A stretch of DNA of 64,000 nucleotides from Termitomyces sp. T153 (lineage: Eukaryota > Basidiomycota > Agaricomycetes > Agaricales > Lyophyllaceae). Of this stretch, positions 1-10,869 are shown piece by piece. The position numbers were made by a program, and so were the translations under genes. The notes beneath the pieces are model-generated. The model worked only from the letters and a program-made list of their open reading frames with translations. It was not told where the DNA came from and did not search any database. The stretch is from NCBI GenBank assembly GCA_018296165.2, contig JACKQL020000015.1, forward strand, positions 310,001 to 374,000, written 5' to 3'. Each line of letters starts with the position of its first letter. Position 1 is the stretch's first letter.

Positions 1-557
1 AGATGGAGGAGGGTGCTGACTACTTTTAATGGGACAATGACCCCAAACACAACTCCAAGAGGGCTAACAAGTGGTTTGAAGACAGCAACTTTGATGTCCT
101 CTGGTGGCCAGCCCAATCCCCTGATCTTAACCCTATTAAACACCTCTGGGATTACCTCAAGAAGCAGCTTAGGCAGTATGGAACACCTCATGGTGTGCCA
201 TGGATTGTGGGAGAGGGTTGCAGAGGAGTGATATGGAATACTAGCAGAGGTATGCCAAAGACTGATAGAAAGCATGCCTAGAAGGATTCAAGCAGTTATC
301 AAGGTAAATGGAGGATATACAAAGTACTAAATACCAAAATTAGAGATGCTCAAAAAACTGTCCCAATGAGTTAATATTTTAAAATGGCCATTACTCCATC
401 AGTTTTGATTTGAATTACATAAACTGAAATGTGATTTGTAGCTATGATGCCATAGTATTTTACATGATTTAACCAGAATTCCAAATACTTCCAATCCTTC
501 ATGCCAATGTCATCTTTCAAAAAATCTAAAACATTGGGACAGTTTTTTGAGCCCCTG
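1..557 (+). pseudogene. Tc1/mariner transposase C-terminus and 3' element end
   Basis: This is the 3' part of a Tc1/mariner DNA transposon, cut by the window edge. Around 33-60 the DNDPKH motif carries the second catalytic Asp of the DDE triad. At 120-146 the signature SPDLNPIxHLW appears, but the third catalytic residue is Lys (aaa, 138-140) instead of Glu. The frame then shifts, and the conserved C-terminal end (ESMPRRIQAVIK, GGYTKY) is read in frame 1 up to the stop at 328-330. After the gene, CATTGGGACAGTTTTTTGAG (532-551) is followed by CCCTG and TA (558-559), as expected for a terminal inverted repeat beside a TA target duplication. The same 20 bases occur inverted at 349-368. The copy is dead because of the Glu to Lys change and the frameshift. 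Confidence 0.85.
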
Positions 558-559
558 TA

Positions 560-1827
560 AGTTGCCATTGGCAAATCATTAATGTTGACATGTTTTAGTC
601 CTTCATCTTATATGGCCACCTGTTTCTGAACTGCTACTTTAGAAACTCTAAAGTTAGCAAGCTCGGACCCCAGGGTCTGTTTGCAAGTCAACTTCTGTAC
701 CATTGCATCTCTCAGATCAGGGGCTACTCCACAATTGTAAGTGAAACAGCTGCCTCTCATATTTTTACCATTGTTTTTTCTTATTTTTTTGCTTGACACT
801 AGAGAAAAATCTTCTCCTGTGACCTGCACTGGATTTCTCATATCCTCATTGAGTTGCTGGTACCTTCTCAAAAGGTAAGTCCAATTTTAGTTCAACATTA
901 TTCTGCACTGACAGAGTTGATCTTGCTCTCCAAGAGTTTTCAGCTGGTCTCCCAAGTGCCTTAGGTACTCCTGGTACAGTTGTCTCTTTCCTTGACACCT
1001 TATTTGAGCCCTCTGAAGATCCTTGGAGTTGTGCTGCTGTGCTGCACTTCACTGGGATTTCCTGTGTTCTTAGTGTTTAGTAACACTGACATTTGTTCAA
1101 CCATTTTGGCAAGACTTGTTTCTACTTCAGCCAGCCTGACTGACTCATTGTGATTTATCCTTTCCAATACATTATCCCCAGTATCACAAGCTGCATTTAC
1201 ATAAATAGAAAAGATCTGGTTGTCTGTAGGCTCATCCTTTGCCCAGCCAAAAACCAAGTTCATTGCTTGGTCATTGAAGGCATAGACTGAATCACAGGGA
1301 GACTTGTTTTAAGAGTCCTGAAGCACAGGCATCTTATTGGGAAAGTGAGGCCTTCTCTCCATCATTATAACCCATTCTTTTAAGATATGTGACTCCAAGT
1401 ATTCACACTCAGCAATCCAGTGCCCTGGTTTCCAACAGTTAAAACAGTTTGTCTCTTCTCAAGATGTAATCAAGGAGTAATGGAGAGCTGCTCCATCTAC
1501 CCTGACATTATTTTTAGCAGTTAGAAAGGCTGTTTTCAATTCTGTACTAATTATACTGCCTGGACCTGTTTGCCAATTGCCAAGATTGAATCTTGGAGAT
1601 GAGCAAGCTTTTCTTCTGACTCTTCCTCTTCAATTCTCTCCTTATGACTTGGTTATGCATGTTTCCTACAGATACAATCTAAGTAGGAAACCTGTCCAAC
1701 ATTGTTCACAGCTTCAGGGTATAGAACCTTGAGTTCTTTTACAAACTGATCCCAAGACCTATCATCTTCAGAGGGATCAAAACTCCTCCACTGTGACTGC
1801 ATCCACCTACTCTGTTAGAATCAGACA
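560..1827 (-). pseudogene. degenerate LTR-retrotransposon gag with zinc knuckle
   Basis: Read on the minus strand from about 1827, the protein starts with a block resembling the N-terminus of agaricomycete Gag-like proteins (WRSFDPSEDDRSWDQF, then KVLYPEA). An Arg/Glu-rich stretch and a CCHC zinc knuckle (CFNCWKPGHWIAEC, near 1410-1455) follow, then a segment reading NPVQVTGED and APDLRDA. Several stops and frameshifts break it, so it cannot be expressed whole. The reading NDLPMATY stops exactly at the TA where the Tc1/mariner element ends (558-559), so that element inserted into this gene. No reverse transcriptase is visible. The family is inferred from the knuckle and layout, not from a search. 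Confidence 0.6.
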
Positions 1828-2459
1828 TGATGATGTGATGAGGTAATGGGGTGCCATGAACTGATGCTAGGGCCACAGTGGCCACATGCCACACTTTGTC
1901 TACACCTACTATATATACAAGGACTGCTCATAGAGTATTCTTAGTCATGTTACATGTTCTGAGAATAGAGAATCTATGTTTTACACATATGGACATTCAA
2001 CTAACATACTGTACCTAGATTAAAACTGACATGTCTATTCATAGGTACAGACAGGTTGCAGCTTAGCTTGCAGTTTTCAGCTTTTTTTGGGTATATTGAG
2101 GGGGTAGTACTCTTTTATTCTTTCATTGTCTAGGCAACAGCATGACATCAGGTGAGTTGGACACATAATCAAAGGTTAGGTGAACTAGTCCCCTAACCTA
2201 TCCATGAAATTTATTGTAAGTTTGTCCAACACTGCACTTTGCTTCTACTTGCTTCACTTGCACCCAGCCCAATTCTTGTCTACCCTGTGCTCACTTGACT
2301 CTCTCTTGTCATGGGTCACAGCTTGCTCTAGTGGGAATATCCCATAGACTCAAGTGTGCCCTTACAATATTTCCTTATAATCCATTTAATACCAACATAT
2401 ACCATTTGAGCAATGTTATTCAAAACATTGAAGTAAGGCTCAGCTTGCATGCAGCTTAG
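1828..2459. other. non-coding stretch upstream of the gag remnant
   Basis: No convincing reading frame is seen on either strand. A short perfect inverted repeat, AGGTTAGG and CCTAACCT, lies near 2173-2205. The stretch may be the leader or a decayed LTR of the minus-strand gag element, but no matching LTR pair is present. Confidence 0.4.
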
Positions 2460-2679
2460 AATGTCTCCCAACATAAAATAAACTCAACACAGATGGCTGG
2501 CAGATCAACCCATGTGGTAGGTAATATGTCTGGCAGTGAACCAACCGGGAAAAAAGGAATACTGATGAAATTTGGTGAGAAACATCACTAGTATGTAGTT
2601 ACTGACCTCAGCAATTCCAGGACAAGAGAGGGTAGACACCAGCCAGATGGGTTGGGTTTACTTTATGTTGGCAGACATT
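2460..2679. mobile_element. MITE-like element with 41-bp inverted repeats
   Basis: Bases 2460-2500 and 2639-2679 are inverted repeats matching at about 35 of 41 positions (AATGTCT.CCAACATAAA.TAAAC.CAAC...TGGCTGG). They enclose about 138 bp with no reading frame. This is the architecture of a miniature inverted-repeat transposable element or a deleted DNA transposon. Weak similarity (GCTTAG) continues beyond the outer ends, so the exact termini and target duplication are uncertain. Confidence 0.6.
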
Positions 2680-3112
2680 CCACTAAGCCACACAAACACA
2701 GCTCACTTCGTGACTATCAAAATGTTTTTCATCTGTGAGACAGACAGTTGAGCACTTCTCTCAGATAGGTAAAGCAATAACATGGACAAGTCTTGCAGAC
2801 AGAACTTCATTATCTCTAGTGTACCTTGTTATTAGATGTCATTCATGTGAATTCCCGCTTGTCAACTTGCTATTCTGTTATTGGCAATCTATTGACAAAC
2901 CAGTTCATGAACAAGTTCCTTCCATACAAATCTGGATATAATAATATGATACGGACAGCCACATCTACAGAGACTGAAGAAATTAATAGGACCAAAGTAT
3001 CATTGTAAATTCATCGATATACAAAAATCAGAATATGGATAAAACTGGAATGAACAAGCATACTAGTCAGTCTAGAAATTGTAACAATCTGAATCAGCAA
3101 AGTGGCACAAGA
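2680..3112. other. intergenic, nothing recognised
   Basis: Short open frames exist on the plus strand (2735-2941, 3035-3259) but show no recognisable motif. The second overlaps the last exon of the minus-strand gene below. Confidence 0.4.
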
Positions 3113-4530
3113 TCAAAGCTTCTCAAATTTACCATCTTGATGATACATGTCAAGAACTGCAGAGACATCATTGTATATTACTCCGACATCAATATCCTCA
3201 AGGTCGTCTTCATCAATACTATCGGCACACGGATGAGAATGTCTACCAGAAACAGGTGAATTATGCGCTCAGTGCTATCAACAATCAATTGAATTTTCGG
3301 ACTTACGAAGAGCTGCCAGAAGAGGAGGCTTCATAGCCTGATGAGCCACCAGAAAAGGAGATCTCATAGCCCAATGAGCCACCTGAGCTTACACTTCTGG
3401 ACCAAGAGTCAATCACAAATCAAACTAGCAGCATAAGAAATCCACAAACCCAAAGGTAGTAAAAGTTCCTTGTCTACGATGATTGCCTCTAATTGGCACT
3501 GCCCTTTGAATTGGATCATCATCAGTATAAATAACACCCGAGAGCATGGTCATCTGTAAAATTACGTTTCAACAGGATCCTGGACCTCAGATTGCTCGAA
3601 TTTGCGTGCCAATCGCGGTGGAGGAGGAAGCCTAGACGGCAGACAGCCAAGTTAAAATGTTATATCCACTCTCAATTCAAACCTTACCCTTGTGGAGAGG
3701 TCATTCTGGCTGTCTCTGTATTCTTGAGATGATTTGCTTGAGCCTCTTGGTCTTGATTTCTCTCGAATGCTTCGATGTCATCCTTGTTCCAGATGCGTCG
3801 ATATATGTCATGATGCATGATCTGTTGAGGATAGCTGCCTCAAGTTGTTGGGTATCAAAGAAAAATCTTGTCCGATGTTCTATGAGAATGCATACCTAGA
3901 TTCTCCACTGATTTCTGCGGACTTTTTGTATATTTGATTTGCGACTCTCTTAGCGTCGTTGGATAACCTTCCAGCATGAGGAGCTAGCAGCTCCGTTGCG
4001 CCCTGAATATGTCTTCAAATTCCGCAATACGGCGCCGAGATATCAAGGAACCAACCATACCTCCTGAGAAATTTTCTTAGCTACTTCTCGTTCGATTGCT
4101 TGGAGGGCTTCGTATTTAATGTGCTCTGTCGCTGACTGCATAGAAATCACTACATAGGACACAGACACGAAAGCAGTAGACATCACCTTGAACTCTTCAA
4201 TTCGCGCTTTATAACGTCGCTTGGCCCTTGAGATTTCGATGAAGAAAGCAAACAATCCTCCTAAGAACTGACCACGACGACGCTGTCGGAGTAAGCCAAG
4301 CGTTTCCCCGTGCCTATACATATTATAGTCTGTCATGCAGACACAGCATAGCATGAAGCGGATGAAACGGACACTCCCTCAATCTGCCTCTTTACTGCTT
4401 CTCGAGCACCGCGAGTAATGTCCTCGCCGTTAATGATGACTGGCAGAATGTCATCGATGCATTTCAGAGCCTGATCTTGAGCCCTCTGGGCCTGGTTCTC
4501 AGGTTCAAGATGTTGGGATAAAGAGGACAT
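3113..4530 (-). CDS. nine-exon gene of unknown function, 327 aa predicted
   Basis: I do not recognise this family. Reading from ATG at 4530 down to TGA at 3113, the exons are 4373-4530, 4187-4313, 4061-4135, 3896-4002, 3688-3834, 3586-3631, 3450-3553, 3307-3396 and 3113-3242. They total 984 nt and join in frame at every junction with GT-AG introns. The product is helical and charged: an N-terminal Gln/Glu-rich segment, an Arg-rich segment before a short hydrophobic patch (FLGGLFAFF), a middle with many Lys/Glu, then LPPPPRLARK, a Gly/Ser-rich stretch and an acidic end (DEDDLEDIDV). The weak point is the 32-bp intron 3554-3585. Without it the frame stops at TAA 3562-3564 and the protein is 227 aa. 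The gene is divergent from the kinase-like gene and keeps CpG, unlike the repeats around it. Confidence 0.6.
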
Positions 4531-4815
4531 GCGTGAGCGGATGATGTGTTGCGATGTCCATCGTTCGGTGGCTTTTTATGAGGAAGCAACGAAGATTCAG
4601 GAGACCAAGCTCGAACAAAAACAAAGGATCCGAAGAATCCGACTTGACATCTCTATTCGCCATAGAAGGGAAGTGTTCACCATTTGCCTTCTGATTACAT
4701 ATGTTATACAACTTCTGTGAAAAAATGCGCTGGTTTACCGTCACCTTAAGGGCAGAGTTCCAAAAGACTGGAATCTGATGATTAACATATATCTTGATTT
4801 TGAAGATCGGATTCA
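4531..4815. promoter_or_regulatory. shared divergent promoter interval
   Basis: These 285 bp separate the start codons of two divergently transcribed genes, so both promoters must lie here or overlap the genes. No clear TATA box is seen. The interval has normal CpG content. Confidence 0.5.
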
Positions 4816-6201
4816 TTGCCAGATTCGCCCTTTTTGATTGATCAGTTGTTATCCATCATCCATGCACAATGGAGAACTGTGACGTGGCCAACAACTTACG
4901 GTCACATTTCCTCGCCATCTCTCTCACGGGGCCCTTACTTTCCTATGTCCGTTGCACCACCTGATACGGGAGATATCTTTTTCGATATACGAAGAGGAAA
5001 GCACTTAGCCAATGAATATGTATGGGTATCTTATTACCCGCTTCTCCTTTCTCGAGGTTATAAATTGCGTCCTCGATATGCTCCAGGTTGGCAACCCTCT
5101 TGGGAAGATCCGAATGTCTCGACGGCAGAACTATTGAGCCATGAGGACGCACTTACGCCAGCGGTAAGCCTGGTCCTGGAGAGTTTGTATCATATTCATT
5201 CCAATCTTTAGAAAAGGGCAGAGATAATGGACGCAGTACATTTGCCTGACAACCGCCATGTCGTGCTGAAGAAGATTCGAGCTTCGTCGGAAGAACTCCA
5301 AATTGCACAATTTCTTTCTTCTAAAAACCTTTCTTCTGACCCGAGAAACCATGCGGTGCCCATCTTGGACACTATATATGATCCTAATGACAAGGACGTG
5401 GCATTTATTGTCATGCCTATCCTGCTTGAGATGAACTATCTGCCGTTTCGACGCGTCGGAGAATTTGCAGATGCAGTTCGCCAGTACCTCACAGTCTGTG
5501 TATTCTTTTCTTGCTGCTTGGTTGAGCTGAAATGCAGCTCAGGGCCTTCAATTTATGCACGAGAATAACATTGCTCACAGGTCGGGATTCTGAACTTTAT
5601 CTACAAAGTTGATTGATCTATGGTTCTGGTTAGGGATGCTTGCTATTTCAATTTAATGGTGGATCCTACAGAACTAATACCCGGGGGCTTTCACTTTTTT
5701 CGGGATACCACCCATGATGGGGTTACGCCATGGCGGGAATGGCGAGAGCGCAGCTTTGTGAAGTCTTTGCGCTATTATTTCATCGATTTTGGTATCTCCC
5801 GCCGTTATCCAACAAATACGGGTGTTCTAGATGTCGGAATCTCCGCCCAGGATCAGTCCTTTCCAGAGCGCTCAGAAACAGTTCCCTACGATCCGTTCAA
5901 GACCGACATATATCATTTGGGCAATGTTATTTTGAACATCGCTAAAGTAAGACACAACTCATTTCATAATCATCAGTAGTTTCATGTGTGTGAATAGGAG
6001 TATGACGGGCTTGAGTATTTTTCTCAAATAGGCAATGCTATGACACAGAGAAACCCTGCAGACAGAGCTTCCTTATCGGATATGCTGGCTGTAGTCGACC
6101 GTCTCAGACCAAAACAACTGGAACGCCGTGTTTGGTTGAAAGGCAACCCATGGTTTTTGCGAATCCTGATTCAATTTTTCGGGTATGATTGGTGTATATG
6201 A
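4816..6201 (+). CDS. protein kinase-like gene, agaricomycete family
   Basis: Five exons (4816-5163, 5212-5493, 5543-5580, 5634-5946, 5998-6201) with GT-AG introns of 48-53 bp total 1185 nt (394 aa), all in phase. The protein resembles a kinase-fold family that I know from agaricomycete genomes. It has YKLRPRYAPGW near residues 85-95; VVLKKI with the ATP-site lysine; DPRNHAVPILD and FIVMPIL in the N-lobe to hinge region; HRDACYFN as the catalytic loop; IDFGISRR as the DFG motif; and a FKTDIYHLGN helix that fits the alpha-F Asp. Lys, HRD Asp, Asn and DFG Asp are all present, so activity is plausible. The N-terminal 60 residues are less certain because no family landmark fixes the ATG. The substrate is unknown. 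Confidence 0.8.
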
Positions 6202-7511
6202 CAATGAACTTTGATTCATACCACGAATTTACGACGGCGTGATTTTTAGCCTTTGTCCTGTCCTTTGTCATTACTGTAATCAAGCGAGACGGTTGTTCTG
6301 ACATATACCTGTACTCCCTCTTTCACTCTGAGTCGATGTTGATTATCACAATACCTTCATTCGATATGTTTGCATGTTGCCGTTGCGGCACCAGCAAAAT
6401 TTGAGAGATTCTACAGCGAAAAGCACTTCAAGTCGTGTTGTTTCCCTCTGTGAAAATTCTACCATTTCTGCTTGTCGACAAGGAGGTGATCGTTGAGATC
6501 CAAAATCGGTACGAATTGTGTTCGTCTGTTCACCGCAGATCTTGATCTGGAAAGTGCTCTTGGATTCTTGACGTTAACATGTGTCAATAACAACCGTATG
6601 ATGATCCTCAATCTTCTTTTCTTCTTTCTTCTTTGTGACGAAACGTTGCATGGTGCCTTGCATAGCCTCATCAAGACCAGTGACCTGATCCGACAAAAAC
6701 TGGGACACATTTTACCGGATCGATGGATCGATAAACAAAAAATCAACAGCTGAACAATATATCCAGCGGTCAAGTGTATAACATTTTCATGTTGGAGCAA
6801 CGGTGTTTATACAGCTGACATAGTTGAGATTGATTAATATGTAGGACCGCTAAATGTTACATTGTCTCCATGATTTTTGCTATTTCCTGCGCCACAACTA
6901 AGTGGAGCTGACGATTGAGATGATAATTTATTTATCGAATAATCAGGGTAATTTCATTCCATTCACCAGGAAGGTGTAGATGAGTCGAGGGACAAGCCGC
7001 AGAATTATTTGAATAATGGCCTTTTTTATCATTCAACTGAGTCATGTTTCAGGCTGTTATCGCTTCTGGAGGCTATACAGACGACGAGTCAGAGAGATCC
7101 TGTCATTGACACATGAACCCGATTACGAGCTAATGCGTGTCATGAGACAGAATCTGGTGAGATCCGGATACTCACGCCTACAGCGGCGATTTGAATGATA
7201 CGAGATAATCGTCGAAAACAACGAGGATCGAAGCGCACAAAAGCAGAACGTGGTACTACACACAATGTGACCACAACTGTGGAGTCAACGTCACCCTTGT
7301 ACATAGGAGTGCCTACTGGTGATCTGCAGTCACATAGGCACGTAACCAGTCCCATACCTTCCGAGGGGACGGTACTCGGCTATTTTCAGTAATGTGGCCA
7401 GATATGTCGTTCCAATTAGATGTAATCATTGTTTTACAACCATAAATTGACTTACTCTCTTTCTTGTTCGTCACCATAATCTTTGACATTCTCCTCAAAT
7501 TCTATACTCAT
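6202..7511 (-). other. possible third host gene, exons unresolved
   Basis: Two stretches look coding on the minus strand. One starts at ATG 7511 (MSIEFEENVKDYGDEQER) and reaches a good donor GTAAGT at 7455, with a possible acceptor at 7380. The other, around 6560-6770, reads VDFLFIDP, then QFLSDQVTGLDEAMQGTMQ and a Lys/Glu-rich run, but a stop and an unclear intron interrupt it. I could not join them into one open frame. A 60-codon plus-strand ORF (7016-7198) is an alternative. Base composition, with CpG retained, is like the two host genes. RNA evidence or homologues would be needed to settle it. Confidence 0.25.
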
Positions 7512-7803
7512 ACTACATCCATCTAGCTAGTCCTCACCACCATCTACATGCTCCAAATGTGGTATGTTGTGATGCCCACCGGTGGCCTTGTAGGAGAAAG
7601 TAGGGAAGATTCAGAAGACAAATATCTGGCAAAAATAGACGATCCGATCCGTCCATGACCAATCGATCAGGTGTTGATCAAAGTGAAGCCGTGTGACCAA
7701 CAACGTCGTCACAGGCCAGAAATATATCATAAGACATTCTGAATTCCTAAAATCATGTGATGACATTCTGATATAGGATGTTATAGGCAATCCCAGAATT
7801 CTA
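7512..7803. other. intergenic, nothing recognised
   Basis: No supported reading frame. It lies between the host-gene island and the downstream end of the minus-strand transposase remnant. Confidence 0.4.
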
Positions 7804-8201
7804 TCAGGCTAGCATAACTTTATCAGACCATATCATATTATTGATGGGGATTGATGGTGTCTTGATCATGTCATTGTCATATGTGGTATAGTTGATGCAC
7901 AAGTACTCATAGATTCTTTGATCCCTGATAATGAGCTTTCCACAATGTTCATCTGTGATTTTGGTCCTTTGAGGAAGCAGATGCAACAAGAAGTGATCAA
8001 CAAGCTTTGATCTAAAGTTCTTTGGAAGCATGATTGTTATATGTATTACATAACTACAAAGTACATGCATACACACCTTGATAGCAGGATCATTGTGACA
8101 ATTGTAAAAGATTAAATAGGTGCCTGTTTTGCTTTTGAAATATAGTGATGGTCTCAAGATTTGTAGAGGGTAGGCTTTTATCCCTCATAGCTTGTGATCT
8201 G
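7804..8201 (-). pseudogene. Plavaka/KDZ-like transposase, C-terminal part
   Basis: On the minus strand, exon 8077-8201 and exon 7804-8019, split by a 57-bp GT-AG intron (8020-8076), read HNDPAIK joined to NFRSKLVDHFLLHLL and then LCINYTTYD. The INYTTYD motif and the preceding KNFxxxLxxHLL block resemble the C-terminal ends of Plavaka/KDZ-like DNA-transposon proteins of agaricomycetes. A frameshift lies near 8100-8150. The upstream part of the same gene is at 20983-21230, beyond gypsy element A1, which inserted here (TSD ATCTG/ATCTT). Family assignment is from memory of the motif, so superfamily is more certain than family. Confidence 0.6.
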
Positions 8202-8510
8202 TGTCAGGGGACTTCCATTTCTGACCTCTGCAACTCATTCCAGCACCTCTGCAGTTCTCCATATTACCTCAGCAATCATTGCCCTAGGGTTAGGAGTAGC
8301 TCTGGTCATCTGTACAGTAGTTTCCATGCCTCCGCTGCCTGCTGATGTGCCACACCAAGCAGCAGGGATCCTTAGACTTGTTCTCTTCAGATTCCCCTCT
8401 GCTAGGTGATTAGTTACTGATTGTATCATAGTCCACTCTGCTAATATACTTTGGATTCCCCTCTGCTAGCTGCATGACTCTGATCCACTACTCTGGAGGT
8501 TGCCCTTACA
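8202..8510 (+). repeat. 5' LTR of gypsy A1
   Basis: Starts TGTCAGGGG and ends CCCTTACA. Compared with the 369-bp LTRs of copy A2 it lacks about 60 bp between two CTGCAG-like sites, so it is 309 bp. It contains AGACTTGTTCT at 8374-8384, the exact reverse complement of the putative primer site at 8513-8523. Confidence 0.85.
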
Positions 8511-8512
8511 GT

Positions 8513-8523
8513 AGAACAAGTCT
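8513..8523 (+). promoter_or_regulatory. putative self-priming primer-binding site, gypsy A1
   Basis: AGAACAAGTCT lies 2 nt inside the 5' LTR and is the exact 11-nt reverse complement of AGACTTGTTCT in the LTR (8374-8384). No tRNA-type TGG site is present. In the Schizosaccharomyces element Tf1 the first 11 nt of the mRNA pair with such a site and prime reverse transcription. The same arrangement holds in copy A2. Confidence 0.6.
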
Positions 8524-8613
8524 CCTAAAACTGGTCTGAAAGCCCCTCACAGCCACAAGGAACCTCTGAGTTGCTACCCATCACCTCCCCACCAGGATTC
8601 AGCACTGTGGAGT

Positions 8614-9816
8614 TTGATGTCTCAGCCTGCCAACCCAGACACACCCTCAGAGGCCCTGGCCCCACAGGACAAAGCCTGGACTTGTCTGCTACACTTAGAA
8701 ACCCAGGTGCAATTAATGCAATCATCTTTCACCCACTATACTACTAAACTCTCCACCCTCTATCAGACAACAGATCTTATCTCCCAATCACTCCAGGCAT
8801 TGCTCAAATGCCTGAATCCTAACTCCACCCCTTCCATGGCTGCAGAACCAGCCCCACTCACATCTGCACCTGTCTCCACAGCTCCGGTGATCTTCTGGCC
8901 ACAGATTCAATGTCCCATGCTACAAGATGCATATGATGGTGCTCACTCTGGTGGGGAGCAATTTCTGCAATCCTGCCTCACTTATATCCACCTCAGCAGG
9001 GACACCTTTGACTGCAACATGTTGAAAATAGCCTGGATACTGTCATACATGAAGACCAGATGTGCCTCTACCTATGTGCTGCAAGTCTTCCATCACCCTG
9101 GAGGTGTTGGAAGCTTTCTGGACTGGGCCATCTTTGAAAAGGACTTCAACATGGAGTTTTTTCTATTAGACCCCACCAAGACAGCGGCCTTAATGCTGTG
9201 TGATAGGGAGCAGTACAGACAAGGAAAGCATATGCTAGATGAGTACATTGACTTGTTCTGGGCCCTGGTTGAACAGGCCACCTACCCCAACAGCCTCTAA
9301 CTATGCCTCACCTTCTGGGACAGCATGCACCCCACACTGGTGGAACACATTGACAATCTGGCAGAGAGTCACCCTGACAATGAAAAGATTGCATCATGGT
9401 ACAAGGTGGCCCAGGACCAATGGTAACTCATGGAGATCTGAAGGGAGCTCTGCTGCCTCCATTCCATGCTATGCCCTGCTCTGATCAACAATTTCCATCA
9501 TCCTGCACCTGCTCACCTAAGGCTGGCCCTTACTCTGGCCATCTCCATAGCACACCCCCTGCTGCCAGAGATCCTCATGGATGTGGATGCCACCTGGCAG
9601 CTTTGCACTGCCCCACCATTGTGCCAGAGATGCCAGAAGCTGGGGCACTTTGCATGGCACTGCCCCCTGAGCTTGGAGGTATGCTACCTTCCCATGGCGG
9701 AGCAGGAGGAACTTCTCCTGCAGCTGTTGGCTGCAAACGATGCTGCTAGAGCTCTGTTGCTGGACAAGCCAGAGTCAACCCCAGAGGAGATCAGCACATG
9801 CACCTCACCTCTGTAG
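8614..9816 (+). pseudogene. gypsy A1 gag (capsid and zinc knuckle)
   Basis: The first open part, 8614-9300, runs from MSQPANPDTPSE through a capsid-like block (GGEQFLQSCLTYI, ILSYMKTRCAS, FFLLDPTKTAAL, YIDLFWALVEQA). A stop after TYPNSL and frameshifts follow. The frame resumes in 9466-9816 with a CCHC zinc knuckle (CQRCQKLGHFAWHC, near 9610-9660) and EQEELLLQLLAAN. Gag packages the element RNA. Copies A2 and A3 carry the same blocks, which supports the reading. It is broken by at least two stops. Confidence 0.8.
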
Positions 9817-10079
9817 CTGGAGGGAGATTTTTAGTTGAGTGATAGATGAGGTGTATGCCTCTGTTGCTGGGTGCTAACAGGTTCTTGTGTCTGTCAATAG
9901 AAAATAAAACTGCCTTTTCTGATGCCCTTCATTCTGAGACAGAAGAACCTCAATGCTCTCCTCCAGACATACAGATACCAACTCTGGAGCCCCCACTGAG
10001 CTCCTCAACACTTCTGAAGGTCCATTAGCATGGTCCTGCTTGGGCACGTTGGATGCTCCAACAGTACATGATGGCCTCC

Positions 10080-10850
10080 AGCCCATCCACCAACTCCCTG
10101 TATCTTGATGTGGAGATTGAGACAATGGACACTTAGCAAACCCACAGAGTCATAGCTCTTCTGGACAGTGGAGCAACAGGACTGTTCCTGGACTTGGAGT
10201 TTATCAAATGCCATGGCCTGACCATGCAGCCCCTTCCCAAGTCCATTCCTGTCTACAGCATTGATGGAATGCCTATTAAAGCAGGTGCCATCAACTTCAT
10301 GGTTGACCTGGTCCTCTGTTATTGGAATCATGCAGAGTGTGCTGTGTTTGCTGTCACCAGCTTGGAAAGGCAGGACATGATCCTTGGTTTCACATGGCTC
10401 TGTGAGCACAACCCTGAGGTTGATCGGACCAAAGGAGAGGTAACCATGAGCAGGTGCCCCTGGAAGTGCTCTGCCTGTGCTGCAGAGAACAGGGAAGAGC
10501 ACTGGACCCGAGTTCAGGAGCATGCAGCCATCTGTACATGTCAGGCTAGTCCTCTCCTCTCTGTAGATTTAGACCTCCTGGACCCCCCACCTCTGGTGTT
10601 TCCTTATGGAGAGGCCCTCTATGAGGATGACCAGAGCAACAGGGGAGCCCCAGAGGAGGAGCACAGAGGGGAGTTTGGTGGCACATGCAAGCTGAAGTTC
10701 CCAGCTGAACTGGTAGAAGTGGGAGATCAAATCTATGCTACTGCCATACACCTGCTGCCCTCCATCACAGAGATCCAGGCTAGCCAGACCACATCTCAAT
10801 GACTGGCCCAGGCATTTGCTGCTAACGCCACACCCTGAGAGTTCCAGGAT
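10080..10850 (+). pseudogene. gypsy A1 aspartic protease region
   Basis: ALLDSGATGLF at about 10155-10187 is a retropepsin active site with the catalytic Asp codon at 10164-10166 intact. It is followed by DMILGFTWLCEHNPEVD (about 10375-10425), the usual second half of fungal gypsy proteases, then a linker to RT. An open frame runs 10194-10802. This is the only protease active-site triplet in the window that still reads Asp-Ser-Gly. Confidence 0.75.
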
Positions 10851-10869
10851 GTGGTACCCTTCTACCTTC

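Noticed and set aside
371..574. Minus-strand ORF of 67 codons
   Set aside because: Most of it lies inside the 3' end of the Tc1/mariner element; only its first codons continue the gag frame.
8235..8429. ORFs within family-A LTRs on the minus strand, also at 13889-14071 and 51898-52200
   Set aside because: They are LTR sequence read backwards, and each LTR copy gives a different frame pattern.
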